Shown: positions 20,434 to 29,610, numbered from the stretch's first letter. The stretch: DNA of 64,000 bases from Vicinamibacterales bacterium (GCA_030827135.1 JAURFE010000005.1:1-64000); one strand, 5' to 3'. The notes: generated by a model from the sequence alone, not told the origin. Made by a program: numbers and translations.

Positions 20434-20886
20434 TCAACGCGCCTGGGTGGCGGGGGGCGTGCCCGGGGCCGCCACAAGCAGCTCGGTCTTGTCCCAGATG
20501 AAATCCTGGTTGCTGTAGACCGCGAGCTCGTAGTCCTTGCCCATGAAGATGGCCGACACCGGACACGCTTCTTCGCAGTACCCGCAGAAGATGCAGCGCG
20601 TCTTGTGAATCTGGTACAGCTCGGCGTAGCGCGGCCCCGCCTGCACCGTGCCGGTGTTCTCGGCGGCTTCGAGATAGATGGCATCCGCCGGGCACGCGAC
20701 GGCGCACAGGCCGCACGCCACACACTTTTCGAGGCCGTTTTCGTCCCGCATCAGCACTTGTTTGCCACGATACCGCGGGAAGGTCGGCACCTTCTCGTCC
20801 GGATACCTGACCGAAATCGGCTTCCGGAACATGTGTTTGAAGGTATTCGCGAACCCTTTGATGAACGGCACGATCATGGGCGCCAT
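20434..20886 (-). CDS. nuoI: NADH-quinone oxidoreductase subunit I, 2x[4Fe-4S] protein
   Basis: A 150-aa ferredoxin-like subunit. Two cluster motifs are clear: CVACGLCAVACP and CIFCGYCEEACP, with the preceding FRKPISVRYPDEK and RYRGKQVL that are typical of complex I NuoI rather than free ferredoxins. No other nuo genes are in the window, so it is separated from its complex or is a second copy. It is coupled to the methionine-synthesis fusion downstream. The ATG at 20886 gives the usual NuoI N-terminus; 20877 is an alternative. Confidence 0.9.
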   Translation of the reverse strand: MAPMIVPFIKGFANTFKHMFRKPISVRYPDEKVPTFPRYRGKQVLMRDENGLEKCVACGLCAVACPADAIYLEAAENTGTVQAGPRYAELYQIHKTRCIFCGYCEEACPVSAIFMGKDYELAVYSNQDFIWDKTELLVAAPGTPPATQAR

Positions 20887-20968
20887 GATATCAAAAGGCG
20901 TCCAACTGGACGCTGTGACCCCAGAGGTGACAAAATTTCCCCCAGGCACGTCTAACATCAGGAATTGC

Positions 20969-20976
20969 AAAAGGAG
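20969..20976 (+). promoter_or_regulatory. Strong ribosome-binding site that fixes the lepB start
   Basis: AAAAGGAG lies seven bases before a TTG at 20984 that is in frame with lepB. The first in-frame ATG (about 21060) has no comparable site, so TTG is taken as the start. Confidence 0.7.
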
Positions 20977-20983
20977 CAGTGCC

Positions 20984-21709
20984 TTGGACCATCCCGACCG
21001 CCGACCGGACGACTTGCTGACACCCCCTGCCGCGCCGACCTCCCCGGAATGGCCGCGCATGGTCGAACCGGAGAGTGAGGAGGCTTGGATGGCGCTCGGG
21101 ATTACGCCTCCGCCGGCCACCCAGCCCACGGTGCCCCGCCCGACGGGTCACGACGTCGCCCGCCTCACGCGTGATCGACGCTCGGCCATCCTCAGCCGGA
21201 TTGGCGAAGAGGTGGTGGCCTGGACCAAGACCCTGGCGTCCGCCGCCGTATACGCCACGCTCATCGTCACGTTTGGCTTCCAGGTCGCCCGCGTCGAAGG
21301 CCAGAGCATGGCCCCCACCCTTGAGGATCAGGACCGCCTGATCGTCAACAAGCTCGCCTATCAGCTTGATTCCCCGAAGCCCGGCGACATCGTGATGCTG
21401 TATTACCCGAAAGACCCGGGCAAGTCCTTCGTCAAGCGCGTGATTGCCGAACCGCTCGACACCGTGCGTATCGTCGACGGCAAGGTCTATGTGAATGAAG
21501 TGCCGCTGGAGGATGACTTCATCCCGGAGGAATACCGGATGAACGACAACCTCGGTCCCGACCTCGTGCCGGAGGGGTACTACTTCGTGATGGGTGACCA
21601 CCGGAACAACAGCTCCGACAGCCGCCACTGGGGCTTCGTGCCGAAGAAATACATCCTCGGCAAAGTGCAGTTGCGCTGGTGGCCGTTCAGCCACGCCAAG
21701 GTCTTCTAG
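20984..21709 (+). CDS. lepB: Signal peptidase I
   Basis: Membrane serine protease that removes Sec signal peptides, 241 aa. The catalytic Ser is in VEGQSMAPTL, the Lys in KSFVKRVIA, and the box E motif is GDHRNNSSDSRHWG. One TM segment (about residues 83-100) precedes the catalytic domain. The first ~70 residues are a proline-rich cytoplasmic extension not needed for the family; it follows from using the TTG start with a strong SD. The stop overlaps that of the convergent acyl-CoA synthetase within the palindrome CTAG. Confidence 0.92.
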   Translation: MDHPDRRPDDLLTPPAAPTSPEWPRMVEPESEEAWMALGITPPPATQPTVPRPTGHDVARLTRDRRSAILSRIGEEVVAWTKTLASAAVYATLIVTFGFQVARVEGQSMAPTLEDQDRLIVNKLAYQLDSPKPGDIVMLYYPKDPGKSFVKRVIAEPLDTVRIVDGKVYVNEVPLEDDFIPEEYRMNDNLGPDLVPEGYYFVMGDHRNNSSDSRHWGFVPKKYILGKVQLRWWPFSHAKVF

Positions 21710-23511
21710 GCGTCGTAGATCGACGCGATCTCTGCCGCGTACATCGTGTCGATGACCCGGCGCTTCACTTTGAACGTGGGCGTCAACTCTCCGGTGGCGA
21801 TGCTGAACTCGCGCGACAGCAGCCGGAACTGCTTCAGCCGCTCAAACTGCGCGAGCCCGCGATTGATCTCGTCCACAAGTCCCGCGTACACGGATTGGAC
21901 ATCCGGCTGGGCGAGCCACTGCTGAATCGCCTCACCACCTGACGGCACCTGGGTCCCCATGCGCGCGGCGAGCGCCGCGAAGTCGGGCACCAGCAGGACC
22001 GCCGGGAAGTGCCGCTTCTCCCCCACCACCACGGCTTCCGACACCAGGGGCGACGCCTTGAACTGCGCCTCGATCGCCGATGGCGCGATCTTCTTGCCGC
22101 CCGAGGTGACGATGAGTTCCTTCTTGCGATCGGTGATTCGGAGATACCCGTCCGCATCAAGCGTGCCGATATCGCCGGTGTGAAACCAGCCGTCGCGCAG
22201 CACCTCGGCGGTGTCGGCCGGGCGGTTGTAGTACCCCCGCATGATGTTCGGCCCCTTCGCCAGAATCTCGCCGTCGTCGGCGATGCGGATCTGCACATTG
22301 GGAATCGCCACACCCACGGCCCCGAGCCGCACGTCGTGGTTGGGCGTCACCGTCAGCACCGGTGATGTCTCCGTCAGACCGAACCCTTCGATGATGGGCA
22401 GCCCGACGCCGAAAAAGAAGCGGGCGACGTCGGCATTCAGCGCCGCGCTGCCCGACACCACGTAGCGGAATCGTCCGCCGAGTCCCTCGCGCACCTTGGC
22501 GAACACGAGGCGCTCGGCCAGCGCGGATTGCAGACGCAACCCGACAGGCATCGGCTTCCGCTCCGGCACGTACTGGCCACGGCGATGCGCCACACCCATT
22601 GCCCACTTGAACAGCGCCCCCTTCACGCCAGGCAGCGCGAGCCCCTTCTGAAGGATGCGCGACTGGAGTTTCTCGAACACCCGCGGCACACCTGTCATGA
22701 TCGTCGGACGCACCTGCAGCAGATCTCGCCCGAGGGACTCGTTGGATTCGGCGAACGCCATCCCGACGCCATTGGCCATGTATACCCAGGTGACCATCCG
22801 TTCGAACGAATGCGACAGGGGCAGGAACGACAGCGCGGTGTCGGTCTCAGAGACAGGAAGGATGGCGCAGATATCGCGCAGATTGGACGCGAGGTTGCCG
22901 TGCGTCAACATCACGCCCTTCGGCTCCCCCGTGGTCCCCGAGGTGTAGATGAGAGTCGCCAGATCATCCGGCGTCACGGTGAGTGACCGGTCATCCCCGC
23001 CTACCTGCCGCCCACGCGCCGCCACGTCAGCCAGCGAAAGTACCGTCAGTCCCTCGCGGGACGGCAGGGGGTCCGGCGGATCAATCACGATGATCGTCGT
23101 CAATGCCGGCACACTCGCCGCCACCGACAGCACCTTGTCCAACTGGATCGCCGTGGAGACGACGACGACCGCCGCGCCGCAGTCGCGCAAAATGTAGGCC
23201 ACCTGCTCGGGGGCCAGGGTGGGATAAATCGGGGCCGTTGCGGCCGCGGCCGTGAGCACAGCCAGATCGGTGACCACCCACTCCGGCCGGCTTTCGCACA
23301 CCATCGCCACCCGGTCGCCGGGCTGCATGCCGAGGGACCGTAATCCGTGGCTGACCGTCTGCACCTCGCCCAGAAGCTGCCGGCCCGTCAGCCAACTCAC
23401 ACCTGCCGCGCCGCACCTCGCGATAATCGGCCGATCCGGATATCGCCCGCCTACAAACGCAGGCACTTGGGCAATTGTCGGTGGCAGGTGGGGAACGATG
23501 TCAGCGGCCAT
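21706..23511 (-). CDS. Long-chain acyl-CoA synthetase (AMP-forming)
   Basis: A 601-aa ANL-superfamily enzyme activating fatty acids to acyl-CoA. The P-loop-like [18 protein letters not shown] is at about residues 180-200; GFGLTETSP, the GWFHTGDIG aspartate motif and [15 protein letters not shown] with the hinge lysine region are present. Length and the [11 protein letters not shown] segment match FAA/long-chain types. It starts inside the end of moaC (11-base overlap), so it is cotranscribed with rex-moaC. The ATG at 23511 is preferred over one eight codons earlier. Confidence 0.92.
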   Translation of the reverse strand: MAADIVPHLPPTIAQVPAFVGGRYPDRPIIARCGAAGVSWLTGRQLLGEVQTVSHGLRSLGMQPGDRVAMVCESRPEWVVTDLAVLTAAAATAPIYPTLAPEQVAYILRDCGAAVVVVSTAIQLDKVLSVAASVPALTTIIVIDPPDPLPSREGLTVLSLADVAARGRQVGGDDRSLTVTPDDLATLIYTSGTTGEPKGVMLTHGNLASNLRDICAILPVSETDTALSFLPLSHSFERMVTWVYMANGVGMAFAESNESLGRDLLQVRPTIMTGVPRVFEKLQSRILQKGLALPGVKGALFKWAMGVAHRRGQYVPERKPMPVGLRLQSALAERLVFAKVREGLGGRFRYVVSGSAALNADVARFFFGVGLPIIEGFGLTETSPVLTVTPNHDVRLGAVGVAIPNVQIRIADDGEILAKGPNIMRGYYNRPADTAEVLRDGWFHTGDIGTLDADGYLRITDRKKELIVTSGGKKIAPSAIEAQFKASPLVSEAVVVGEKRHFPAVLLVPDFAALAARMGTQVPSGGEAIQQWLAQPDVQSVYAGLVDEINRGLAQFERLKQFRLLSREFSIATGELTPTFKVKRRVIDTMYAAEIASIYDA

Positions 23512-24004
23512 TGGGCAGCAGTCTACGATAGACACCGCTCCGGCCGCCTGACTTCCGCGTGAGGCAGACCCCGCTGATTTCCATGGCCCGATCCACGGCC
23601 TTGACCATGTCGTAAATGGTGAGCGCCGCGACGGTGACCGCCGTCAGGGCTTCCATTTCGACCCCGGTCGGTCCCGTCGTGCGCACGGTGGCGGTCACCG
23701 TGTACCCCCATCGGCGCGGCGTCAGGCGCACATCCACATGGGAGAGCGCCAGCGGATGGCACAACGGAATGAGTTCGGCGGTCCGCTTCGCCGCCATGAT
23801 GCCGGCCAGACGCGCGGCCTGCAGCGGGTCGCCCTTCTTGATCGCTCCCGCCCGGATGGCGCGCACCGCCGCCGCGCTCATGCGGATCTCCCCGACCGCC
23901 GACGCCTCGCGCGTCGTCGCCGGCTTGTCGCCGACATCCACCATCGTGATGCGCCCGCGCGCATCCACGTGGGACAGTGCGGGCGACTTACTTGTCTTCG
24001 TCAT
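23501..24004 (-). CDS. moaC: Cyclic pyranopterin monophosphate synthase MoaC
   Basis: Second enzyme of molybdenum cofactor synthesis, 167 aa, cytoplasmic hexamer. Conserved segments are [20 protein letters not shown], the [18 protein letters not shown] helix, [15 protein letters not shown] with the catalytic His, and [23 protein letters not shown]. It overlaps the 3' end of rex by 17 bases. No other moa genes are adjacent, but a molybdopterin oxidoreductase lies at 47425. Confidence 0.96.
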   Translation of the reverse strand: MTKTSKSPALSHVDARGRITMVDVGDKPATTREASAVGEIRMSAAAVRAIRAGAIKKGDPLQAARLAGIMAAKRTAELIPLCHPLALSHVDVRLTPRRWGYTVTATVRTTGPTGVEMEALTAVTVAALTIYDMVKAVDRAMEISGVCLTRKSGGRSGVYRRLLPNGR

Positions 24005-24671
24005 CACCGGACTCCCCGCGGGCGAGAAAAAACGAGAGACTCTCGAGTGACACGGTCAGGTCCACATTTTTCAGCTTCACGCCGGGCGGCACCTTGAGGG
24101 CGCCGGGGGAAAAATTCAGGATGGCGCGAATGCCGGAGGCCACGGCCGTGTTGGTGACATCCTGCGCCGCTGACGCGGGCACGGCCAGCACCACGATGTC
24201 GATGCTGTCGCGCTTGACGAGCTTCCGGAACTCGGACATGTCCACGATCCGCACTCCGCCACGCGACTTGCGGCCGACCTTCCCGCGCTCGGCGTCGAAC
24301 AAGGCGACGATCTCGAAGCCTTCCTGCCGGAATCCCGGGTAGTCCGCCAGCGCCAGCCCGAGGTTGCCCGCGCCGACAATGGCCACGCGTACGGTGCGGT
24401 CGAGTCCGAGAATCACCCGCAGGTGCCGCTTCAACTCACGGACGTAGTAGCCGACGCCGCGGACGCCGAACTCTCCGAAGTAGGCGAGGTCCTTCCGGAT
24501 CTGGGCGGCGTTGAGATGAAACTGCTCGGCGAGTGTACGCGACGACACCGTCTTCACGCCGGCCGCATCCAGCGTATTGAGGCAACGCAGGTACACGGAC
24601 AAGCGTCCGGCCGTGAGTTCCGATACCTGTTCTCCGCCGTTGCGCACCTTGTTACGCGTCGTCACAAGCAT
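23988..24671 (-). CDS. rex: Redox-sensing transcriptional repressor Rex
   Basis: A 227-aa NADH/NAD+-responsive repressor. The N-terminal winged helix ([33 protein letters not shown], about residues 42-75) precedes a Rossmann fold with [16 protein letters not shown]. The C-terminal swap helix ends in [11 protein letters not shown]. The protein senses the NADH/NAD+ ratio in known cases. Being first in a likely rex-moaC-acyl-CoA synthetase unit, it may autoregulate, but no Rex box was identified in the 38-base spacer to the divergent gene. Confidence 0.95.
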   Translation of the reverse strand: MLVTTRNKVRNGGEQVSELTAGRLSVYLRCLNTLDAAGVKTVSSRTLAEQFHLNAAQIRKDLAYFGEFGVRGVGYYVRELKRHLRVILGLDRTVRVAIVGAGNLGLALADYPGFRQEGFEIVALFDAERGKVGRKSRGGVRIVDMSEFRKLVKRDSIDIVVLAVPASAAQDVTNTAVASGIRAILNFSPGALKVPPGVKLKNVDLTVSLESLSFFLARGESGDDEDK

Positions 24672-24709
24672 GGGATTCTAGCCCGGAAGTCCGTGTAACA
24701 TCGAACGCC

Positions 24710-25825
24710 ATGGCGTGCTGGCGCTCGGTGGGCGTATTCGTGATCGGCCTCGCCCTTCTCGCGACGGCCACACACGGCCAGACGCTCTCGCGCATGGCCA
24801 CCACGGTACACGCCGTGACCCGATACCCCGTGTTTTTCCACGACAAGGCGCTGGCCCTGGTCGGCACCACGGTGCCGGTTGCCGGCGGCGCCCTCAACGG
24901 TTTCCCGGTCGAGGCGCCCCGCACCTTCGTCATCGCCCCGCGTTCGGGCGAACCGCCCTCGCGGGTCTCCGAGTTTCGCGGCCGGCTCTTCGATGTTGGC
25001 CGCTTCCTCTCGGACGACTCCAGGCTCGGCCCGCTGAACCTGCCCCCCATCATCTCCTCCGTGATGGGGGATCGCTGGCCCGCGCGTGAGCAGCTCTTCG
25101 TGCTGACGGGGGCCACCTGGTCCGATCCCCCTGCCGCCAACGACATCTCCGTGCGGGCCATCGCTCTGGCACCAGCGGCGTTTGAGGGCCGCACGGTGAC
25201 GCTCCGCGGTCGCTTTCGCGGGCGCAACCTGCTGGGTGACCTGCCCGCATGGCCGCGGCTCAGCGAGTGGGACTTCGTGCTGCAGTCCGCCGATGCGGCG
25301 ATCTGGGTTCTTGGGCGTCGTCCGCGCGGCAGCGGATTCGACCTGAGCCCCACCAGCCGTGCCCAGACCGGGCGCTGGCTGGAGGTTACCGGGCGCATCG
25401 AGATCCGGGAAGACCTGCCCGTGCTGATCGCCGACTCCATCCGGACCACACAGGCCGAACAGGACGTCATGGACGAGCCCGAGCCCCCCACCCCCGCGCT
25501 GCCCCCGCCCACGGTGGTCTTCACCGCGCCGGCCGCCGGCGAGGTGCTGGTCGCCAGGGACGCCGTCGTCCGGGTCCAGTTCTCCCGCCCCATGCGCGAA
25601 TCGACCTTCGCTGATCACATCCGCGTCACCTACTCCGAATCGACCATGGCGATGCCGCCATGGACGGTGACGTATCGTCCCGGCCCGATGGCCATCGAAA
25701 TCCGGTTTGCGTATGCACTCGCGGGCGGGGTTGAGGTGCGCGTCGAGTTCCTGGACGGCATCGTGTCGGCCGATGGCGGCGCCCTGCCGGCATCGACGTT
25801 GCGGTTCACGACGGCCGGCGGTTAG
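24710..25825 (+). CDS. Secreted protein with C-terminal Ig-like (SbsA/Big_5 type) domain
   Basis: A 371-aa protein of unknown function. Residues 1-23 form a signal peptide ending THG. The middle part (residues ~140-250) resembles an OB-like beta domain (GRTVTLRGRFRGRNLLGDLP...EVTGRIEIREDLPVLIAD). After a Pro-rich linker, residues ~265-371 look like an Ig-like Big_5 domain (ARDAVVRVQFSRPM...ALPASTLRFTT). It is divergent from rex and its stop overlaps that of plsC. Confidence 0.65.
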   Translation: MACWRSVGVFVIGLALLATATHGQTLSRMATTVHAVTRYPVFFHDKALALVGTTVPVAGGALNGFPVEAPRTFVIAPRSGEPPSRVSEFRGRLFDVGRFLSDDSRLGPLNLPPIISSVMGDRWPAREQLFVLTGATWSDPPAANDISVRAIALAPAAFEGRTVTLRGRFRGRNLLGDLPAWPRLSEWDFVLQSADAAIWVLGRRPRGSGFDLSPTSRAQTGRWLEVTGRIEIREDLPVLIADSIRTTQAEQDVMDEPEPPTPALPPPTVVFTAPAAGEVLVARDAVVRVQFSRPMRESTFADHIRVTYSESTMAMPPWTVTYRPGPMAIEIRFAYALAGGVEVRVEFLDGIVSADGGALPASTLRFTTAGG

Positions 25826-26556
25826 GCCGGCGTCAGGCGGGCTTCAATCGCGCGCCGAACGGCCGTGATGACCTCGTCGCGCTGGGTGAACGTCAGCCCT
25901 GCGGTGGGCACCGGCGCCGAGAATTCGACCGTCACGGTCACGGGCCACAGGAGCGGGCTGCCCTTGCGCATGGCATCCCTGGCCCCGGTGATCGTGACCG
26001 GCACCACGGGCACCTGCGCCGCAATCGCCATGACGAACCCGCCTTTCTTGAACGGCAGGAGTGCACCGGTCTTGCTGCGGGTCCCTTCTGGAAAAATCAT
26101 GAACGACTTGCCCGCCTTCAGGACGTCGGCCGCGCGATTGACGGCCGGCAGACTCTGTCCGGGGTTGGCGCGTTCCAGGGGCACAAACCCCGCCGCATCA
26201 AACACCCACACCATCAGAGGCAGCCGCCGGAGTTCAGCCTTGTAGAGCACCGACACCTGCGGAAAGAGCGCGCGCAGGGCGAGAAACAGAGCGGGCGGCT
26301 CGATATTGCTCGCATGGTTGGCGGCATAAACGGCGGGGCCGCCCGTCTGGATGTGCTCGGTGCCGCGAACACGCACGGAAATCCCGGACAGTGCAAAGCC
26401 GAGACGCACCCCGCCACCGCCGGCGGCGTACAGCAGGCGCGGGTCCCTGGTCACGACGGTCCACAGGAGCACTGGGGGCGCGACGAGAAGGACATAGAGC
26501 GAGACCCCGGCCAATGTGGCCAGGGTCCGCATCGTCGCGATAAGCGTGGTGATCAC
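25822..26556 (-). CDS. plsC: 1-acyl-sn-glycerol-3-phosphate acyltransferase
   Basis: A 244-aa membrane-associated enzyme that converts lysophosphatidate to phosphatidate. A TM segment occupies residues ~12-35. Motif I reads NHASNIEPP, with Glu where the family has Asp (HX4D); motif II is FVPLERAN and motif III IFPEGTRSKTG; motif IV is VPVVPVTI. The Asp-to-Glu change in the catalytic dyad is confirmed from the nucleotide sequence. It follows carD by 12 bases on the same strand. Confidence 0.85.
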   Translation of the reverse strand: MITTLIATMRTLATLAGVSLYVLLVAPPVLLWTVVTRDPRLLYAAGGGGVRLGFALSGISVRVRGTEHIQTGGPAVYAANHASNIEPPALFLALRALFPQVSVLYKAELRRLPLMVWVFDAAGFVPLERANPGQSLPAVNRAADVLKAGKSFMIFPEGTRSKTGALLPFKKGGFVMAIAAQVPVVPVTITGARDAMRKGSPLLWPVTVTVEFSAPVPTAGLTFTQRDEVITAVRRAIEARLTPA

Positions 26557-26568
26557 GCGCGCGGGAAA

Positions 26569-27171
26569 CTACGACGCGCGTGCAGTGCGGGCCGCGCGTG
26601 CGGGCGCCGCGGGCGGAGCGGCCGCAGCCTTTGTCGCGCGGGTGGCCTTGGCAGCCTTGGCGCGGGCTTCGTTCTTGGCCTGCGTGCTGAAGCACTGCTC
26701 CAGCGAGGAGTCAACGCGCTCGTCAATGACCGGGACCTTTTCGCCGATTACCTCCGAAATTTCCGAGACGACCAGAAATTTGGCGCGGTCCAGCATGCGC
26801 TTCTCACGGAACGACAGGCTCTTCGACTTGGCGAGGTGGCTCAGGCTCTTGAGCACTTCGACCACGTCGTAGATGGACCCCGTCCGCATCCGATCGGAAT
26901 TGTCCTTGAAGCGGCCTTTCCAGTTCTGGTGACTCTCGATGTTGCCATCACCCAGCAGGTCGAACAGCCGCTGCACTTCCTCGTCCGTAATTGCCCGTCG
27001 AAGCCCGACGCCGTCGACGTTGTCGACTGGCACGAACACCGTCGTTTCGTTCGCCATGCGCAGCTGGTAGAAGCCGCACGTCGTTCCCATGATGGTCTTG
27101 GTTTCGATACGCTCGACGATGCCTAGCCCATGATTTGGGTAGATGACCTTGTCACCGATCTCGAATGCCAC
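26569..27171 (-). CDS. carD: CarD-family RNA polymerase-binding regulator
   Basis: A 200-aa transcription factor. Residues ~1-60 form the RNAP-interacting Tudor-like domain (GDKVIYPNHGLGIVERI, VFVPVDNVDGVGLR); residues ~65-160 are the helical DNA-contact domain (NWKGRFKDNSDRMRTGSIYDVVEVL). The last ~35 residues are an Ala/Lys/Arg/Pro tail that is longer than in mycobacterial CarD. It probably stabilises open complexes, including rRNA promoters. Start is GTG preceded by a G-rich stretch (GGGGGG). A near-consensus promoter lies 33 bases upstream. Confidence 0.93.
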   Translation of the reverse strand: MAFEIGDKVIYPNHGLGIVERIETKTIMGTTCGFYQLRMANETTVFVPVDNVDGVGLRRAITDEEVQRLFDLLGDGNIESHQNWKGRFKDNSDRMRTGSIYDVVEVLKSLSHLAKSKSLSFREKRMLDRAKFLVVSEISEVIGEKVPVIDERVDSSLEQCFSTQAKNEARAKAAKATRATKAAAAPPAAPARAARTARAS

Positions 27172-27203
27172 GTGCCCCCCGGTTACTGAAACAGCGAGAG
27201 GTC

Positions 27204-27232
27204 ATTATAGCCGACAGAAGCGTAACCGGCAA
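27204..27232 (-). promoter_or_regulatory. Sigma70-type promoter of carD
   Basis: On the minus strand TTGCCG (27232-27227), a 17-base spacer, and TATAAT (27209-27204). The -10 is a perfect consensus and the -35 matches 4 of 6. Predicted 5' leader is about 25-30 bases. Confidence 0.75.
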
Positions 27233-27282
27233 CGTCCAAGACGACAAAATCTTCTATTTCAATCACTTAGCCGTGTCCACCT

Positions 27283-29076
27283 TTACTTCACGATCTTTCC
27301 GATGTGCCCTTTGCCTGTTCTCGGGCCGAGATTGTCCCGCACAAGTTCCCGCTGGCTGTCAGCGACGGAAAATCCGGCTTCGTAGACCATCTGTGCCACG
27401 CGCTGGAGCTTCGGGAACAGGATCTTCTCCACCGAATCGCTGGGCTGGTGATAGTCGGGATGGGTTCCGGTAAAGAAAAACGCGACCGGAATGCCCTTTG
27501 ACGCATAGCTGTAATGGTCGCTCCGGGTGTAGAAGCTGTTCGGATCCCGAGGGTCGTTGTATTCGTAGTTCAGCGCCAGGGGTTCGGCGGTCGAGAGGTT
27601 CGCGTCCACCACCATGTTGTGGAGGTCGGTTGAAATGCGGTCCGCGCCGATGACGTACACCGTGCTGGCTTCAGACGGGTTGTTGTCGCGGTTCCGGCCG
27701 ATCATGTCGATGTTGAATTGCGCCTGAATCCTGTCGAGCGGCACCACAGGGTGGTCGGCCATATACCGCGACCCCTGAAGGCCTGACTCCTCACCGGAGT
27801 GCCACACAAACAACACGGATCGCCGCGGCTTGGGTCCCGTGGCGAAGGCTTTCGCGATCCCCATCATCCCGACCGTCCCGGACCCGTCATCATCCGCGCC
27901 GTTGTTGATGAGGTCTGGAGCGCCTGTCGCGCCCACCGGCGTCGCCCCGCGGCCACCGATCGCCAGTGGCGCCGTGCGGTAGCCGGTATGGTCGAGGTGG
28001 GACCCGAACATGACGTACGTGTTCTTCAGCACGGGGTCCCGGCCCTCCACCAACCCCACCACGTTCTTCGTCAGTTGAGTACCGATGATGTCGTAGCTGT
28101 TGTTGATGTCGATGGTCACCTTTACGCCGGACACGGAGAACGTCGGCAGTGCGGCCCCTTCATCGGCTTTCGCCTTGAGGTCGGCAAACGACGAGGGCGC
28201 GGCGGCCAGCAGGGCTTCGAATACACGCTCGTCGCCGGTGATTTGCGGCGGGACCAGTGCGTCGAGGCGCTGCACCGACGTCAGGTCCGGAGCCACGGCC
28301 GGCTGGCCTCCGCGCCCCCCGCGGCCTGCGCCGCCTGCGCGGCCGCCACGGCCGGTGCGGGCCTGTGCCAACGCCGCCTGCGCCTGCGCAACGGCGAGGT
28401 TGGCCTGCTGCAGGGCGTCCTGTGCCTGCGTCAGCGCCAGTTCCGCCGGGGTGGGAGGCGCCGGCGCCGGCGCAAACCCGAGTGCGGCTCTGGCCCCCAT
28501 AGTTTCAATCGCGTACCGGCTGCGCGCGCCCAGCAGACGCTGGACATTGGTGATCGTCCTGGGACCGTTGCCCATCCACACGACCAGTTTGCCTTTGGGG
28601 TCCCGGCCGGCGTAGTCATCGTGGGCCGGATCTGCCACCGAAAGCCCGTACCCGACGAACTCGACACCATCGAACGTCAGGGTCTGCCGGCCCCCTGCGC
28701 TGGTCGGCACCGTGAGGCCCGCGCCATGTTTGAACACGAGCGGCGCCTTGCCCGGCGCCTCGATCGTGATCGTCGAGTTGTTCGTCACGCGGTACTCGTG
28801 CTGTTTGACCGACTGGAAATAGCTGCCGTTGCCGCCTGCGGGTTTGACGCCCATCTCCCGCAACCGCTCCGCGACATACTGCGCGGCGAGGCCATACCCC
28901 TCGGTGAAGAGCCGTCGGCCTTCCAAGTCATCCGACGCAAGATACGTCAGCCACGTCCTCAAATCGGCCTCGGCGATTGTGGTCCGATTGCTCCGCTGCG
29001 CCTCGGCGACGGTGCCTGCCGGCCCCCACGTCATGCCAACCAGTACCACCGCCAACACGACCATTCGCTTCCACAT
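27283..29076 (-). CDS. Secreted M28 zinc aminopeptidase with PA-like insert
   Basis: A 597-aa exported protein; signal peptide to about residue 26 (VAEAQ). Zinc ligands appear as SHLDHTG, NGADDDGSGT, HSGEESGLQGSRY, NIDMIGR and HPDYHQPSD. Residues ~110-320 form a PA-like domain broken by a low-complexity stretch of Ala/Gln repeats and Gly/Arg (AQAQAALAQARTGRGGRAGG). Probably digests extracellular or periplasmic peptides. It starts two bases after the membrane protein upstream on the same strand, so the two are cotranscribed. Confidence 0.9.
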   Translation of the reverse strand: MWKRMVVLAVVLVGMTWGPAGTVAEAQRSNRTTIAEADLRTWLTYLASDDLEGRRLFTEGYGLAAQYVAERLREMGVKPAGGNGSYFQSVKQHEYRVTNNSTITIEAPGKAPLVFKHGAGLTVPTSAGGRQTLTFDGVEFVGYGLSVADPAHDDYAGRDPKGKLVVWMGNGPRTITNVQRLLGARSRYAIETMGARAALGFAPAPAPPTPAELALTQAQDALQQANLAVAQAQAALAQARTGRGGRAGGAGRGGRGGQPAVAPDLTSVQRLDALVPPQITGDERVFEALLAAAPSSFADLKAKADEGAALPTFSVSGVKVTIDINNSYDIIGTQLTKNVVGLVEGRDPVLKNTYVMFGSHLDHTGYRTAPLAIGGRGATPVGATGAPDLINNGADDDGSGTVGMMGIAKAFATGPKPRRSVLFVWHSGEESGLQGSRYMADHPVVPLDRIQAQFNIDMIGRNRDNNPSEASTVYVIGADRISTDLHNMVVDANLSTAEPLALNYEYNDPRDPNSFYTRSDHYSYASKGIPVAFFFTGTHPDYHQPSDSVEKILFPKLQRVAQMVYEAGFSVADSQRELVRDNLGPRTGKGHIGKIVK

Positions 29077-29078
29077 GA

Positions 29079-29444
29079 CTATCGTCTCTCTTCCTTCCGC
29101 GCGGCACCCTGCAACACGCTCGTGATGACCGCACTGATGAGGCCCACCAGAAGGGCGGCCACAAAAGTCGTGAAGTAGCCCGTGACCTCAAACCCCTCAA
29201 GGAACCAGGAAGTCAGCCACAGGCAGAACGCTGAAATGACAAAGTAGAAAAGGCCGAGGGTCAGGAGCGTGACCGGCAACGTCAGGACCACGAGCACTGG
29301 TCGCACGACCGAGTTGATGACACCGAGCACCGCCCCCGCCACGATCGCGTCCTGCACAGAGTCGACGCGCATGCCGGCCAGCAACGAGGCCACCATGTAG
29401 ATCGCGATGGCGTTGGCGATCCATCGCAATATCAGTCCGGTCAT
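29079..29444 (-). CDS. Four-TM membrane protein of the phage-holin-4-2 family
   Basis: A 121-aa very hydrophobic protein with four TM segments. GAVLGVINSVVRPVLVVLTLPVTLLTLGLF is the core of this family, widespread in bacterial chromosomes outside phages despite its name. No phage genes are nearby, so a lytic role is not implied. It overlaps nothing and leads directly into the M28 peptidase gene. Confidence 0.85.
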   Translation of the reverse strand: MTGLILRWIANAIAIYMVASLLAGMRVDSVQDAIVAGAVLGVINSVVRPVLVVLTLPVTLLTLGLFYFVISAFCLWLTSWFLEGFEVTGYFTTFVAALLVGLISAVITSVLQGAARKEERR

Positions 29445-29483
29445 CGGCCCTCCGTCTCTCGAATGTTATACTGCCCTTCCGCC

Positions 29484-29572
29484 GCCGGAGTGGCGAAACT
29501 GGCAGACGCGCGAGACTCAAAATCTTGTTCGCTTAACGGCGAGTGTGGGTTCGATTCCCTCCTCCGGCACCA
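29484..29572 (+). tRNA. tRNA-Leu (anticodon CAA)
   Basis: Acceptor GCCGGAG pairs with CTCCGGC, followed by A and an encoded CCA (29570-29572). The anticodon stem CGAGA/TCTTG (one G-U pair) frames the loop CTCAAAA with anticodon CAA. A long class II variable arm (TTCGCTTAACGGCGAG) confirms leucine. The T-stem GTGGG/CCCTC contains a U-U mismatch at its second pair. TATACT at 29467-29472 is a plausible -10 box; no good -35 was seen. Confidence 0.95.
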
Positions 29573-29610
29573 ATGCTCAAACGCTGGCCCCCTTGCCATA
29601 GAATCCCTGC

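Noticed and set aside
19196-20518. Long open frame (440 codons) on the plus strand
   Set aside because: Lies entirely opposite the homocysteine methyltransferase fusion and shows no recognisable motifs, as expected for high-GC shadows.
18593-20725. SAM riboswitch upstream of the methionine-synthesis fusion
   Set aside because: The upstream gene nuoI leaves only two bases between stop and start, so there is no leader for a riboswitch.
29079-29444. Possible prophage because of a 'holin' family protein
   Set aside because: The family is widespread in chromosomes, and no other phage genes are nearby.
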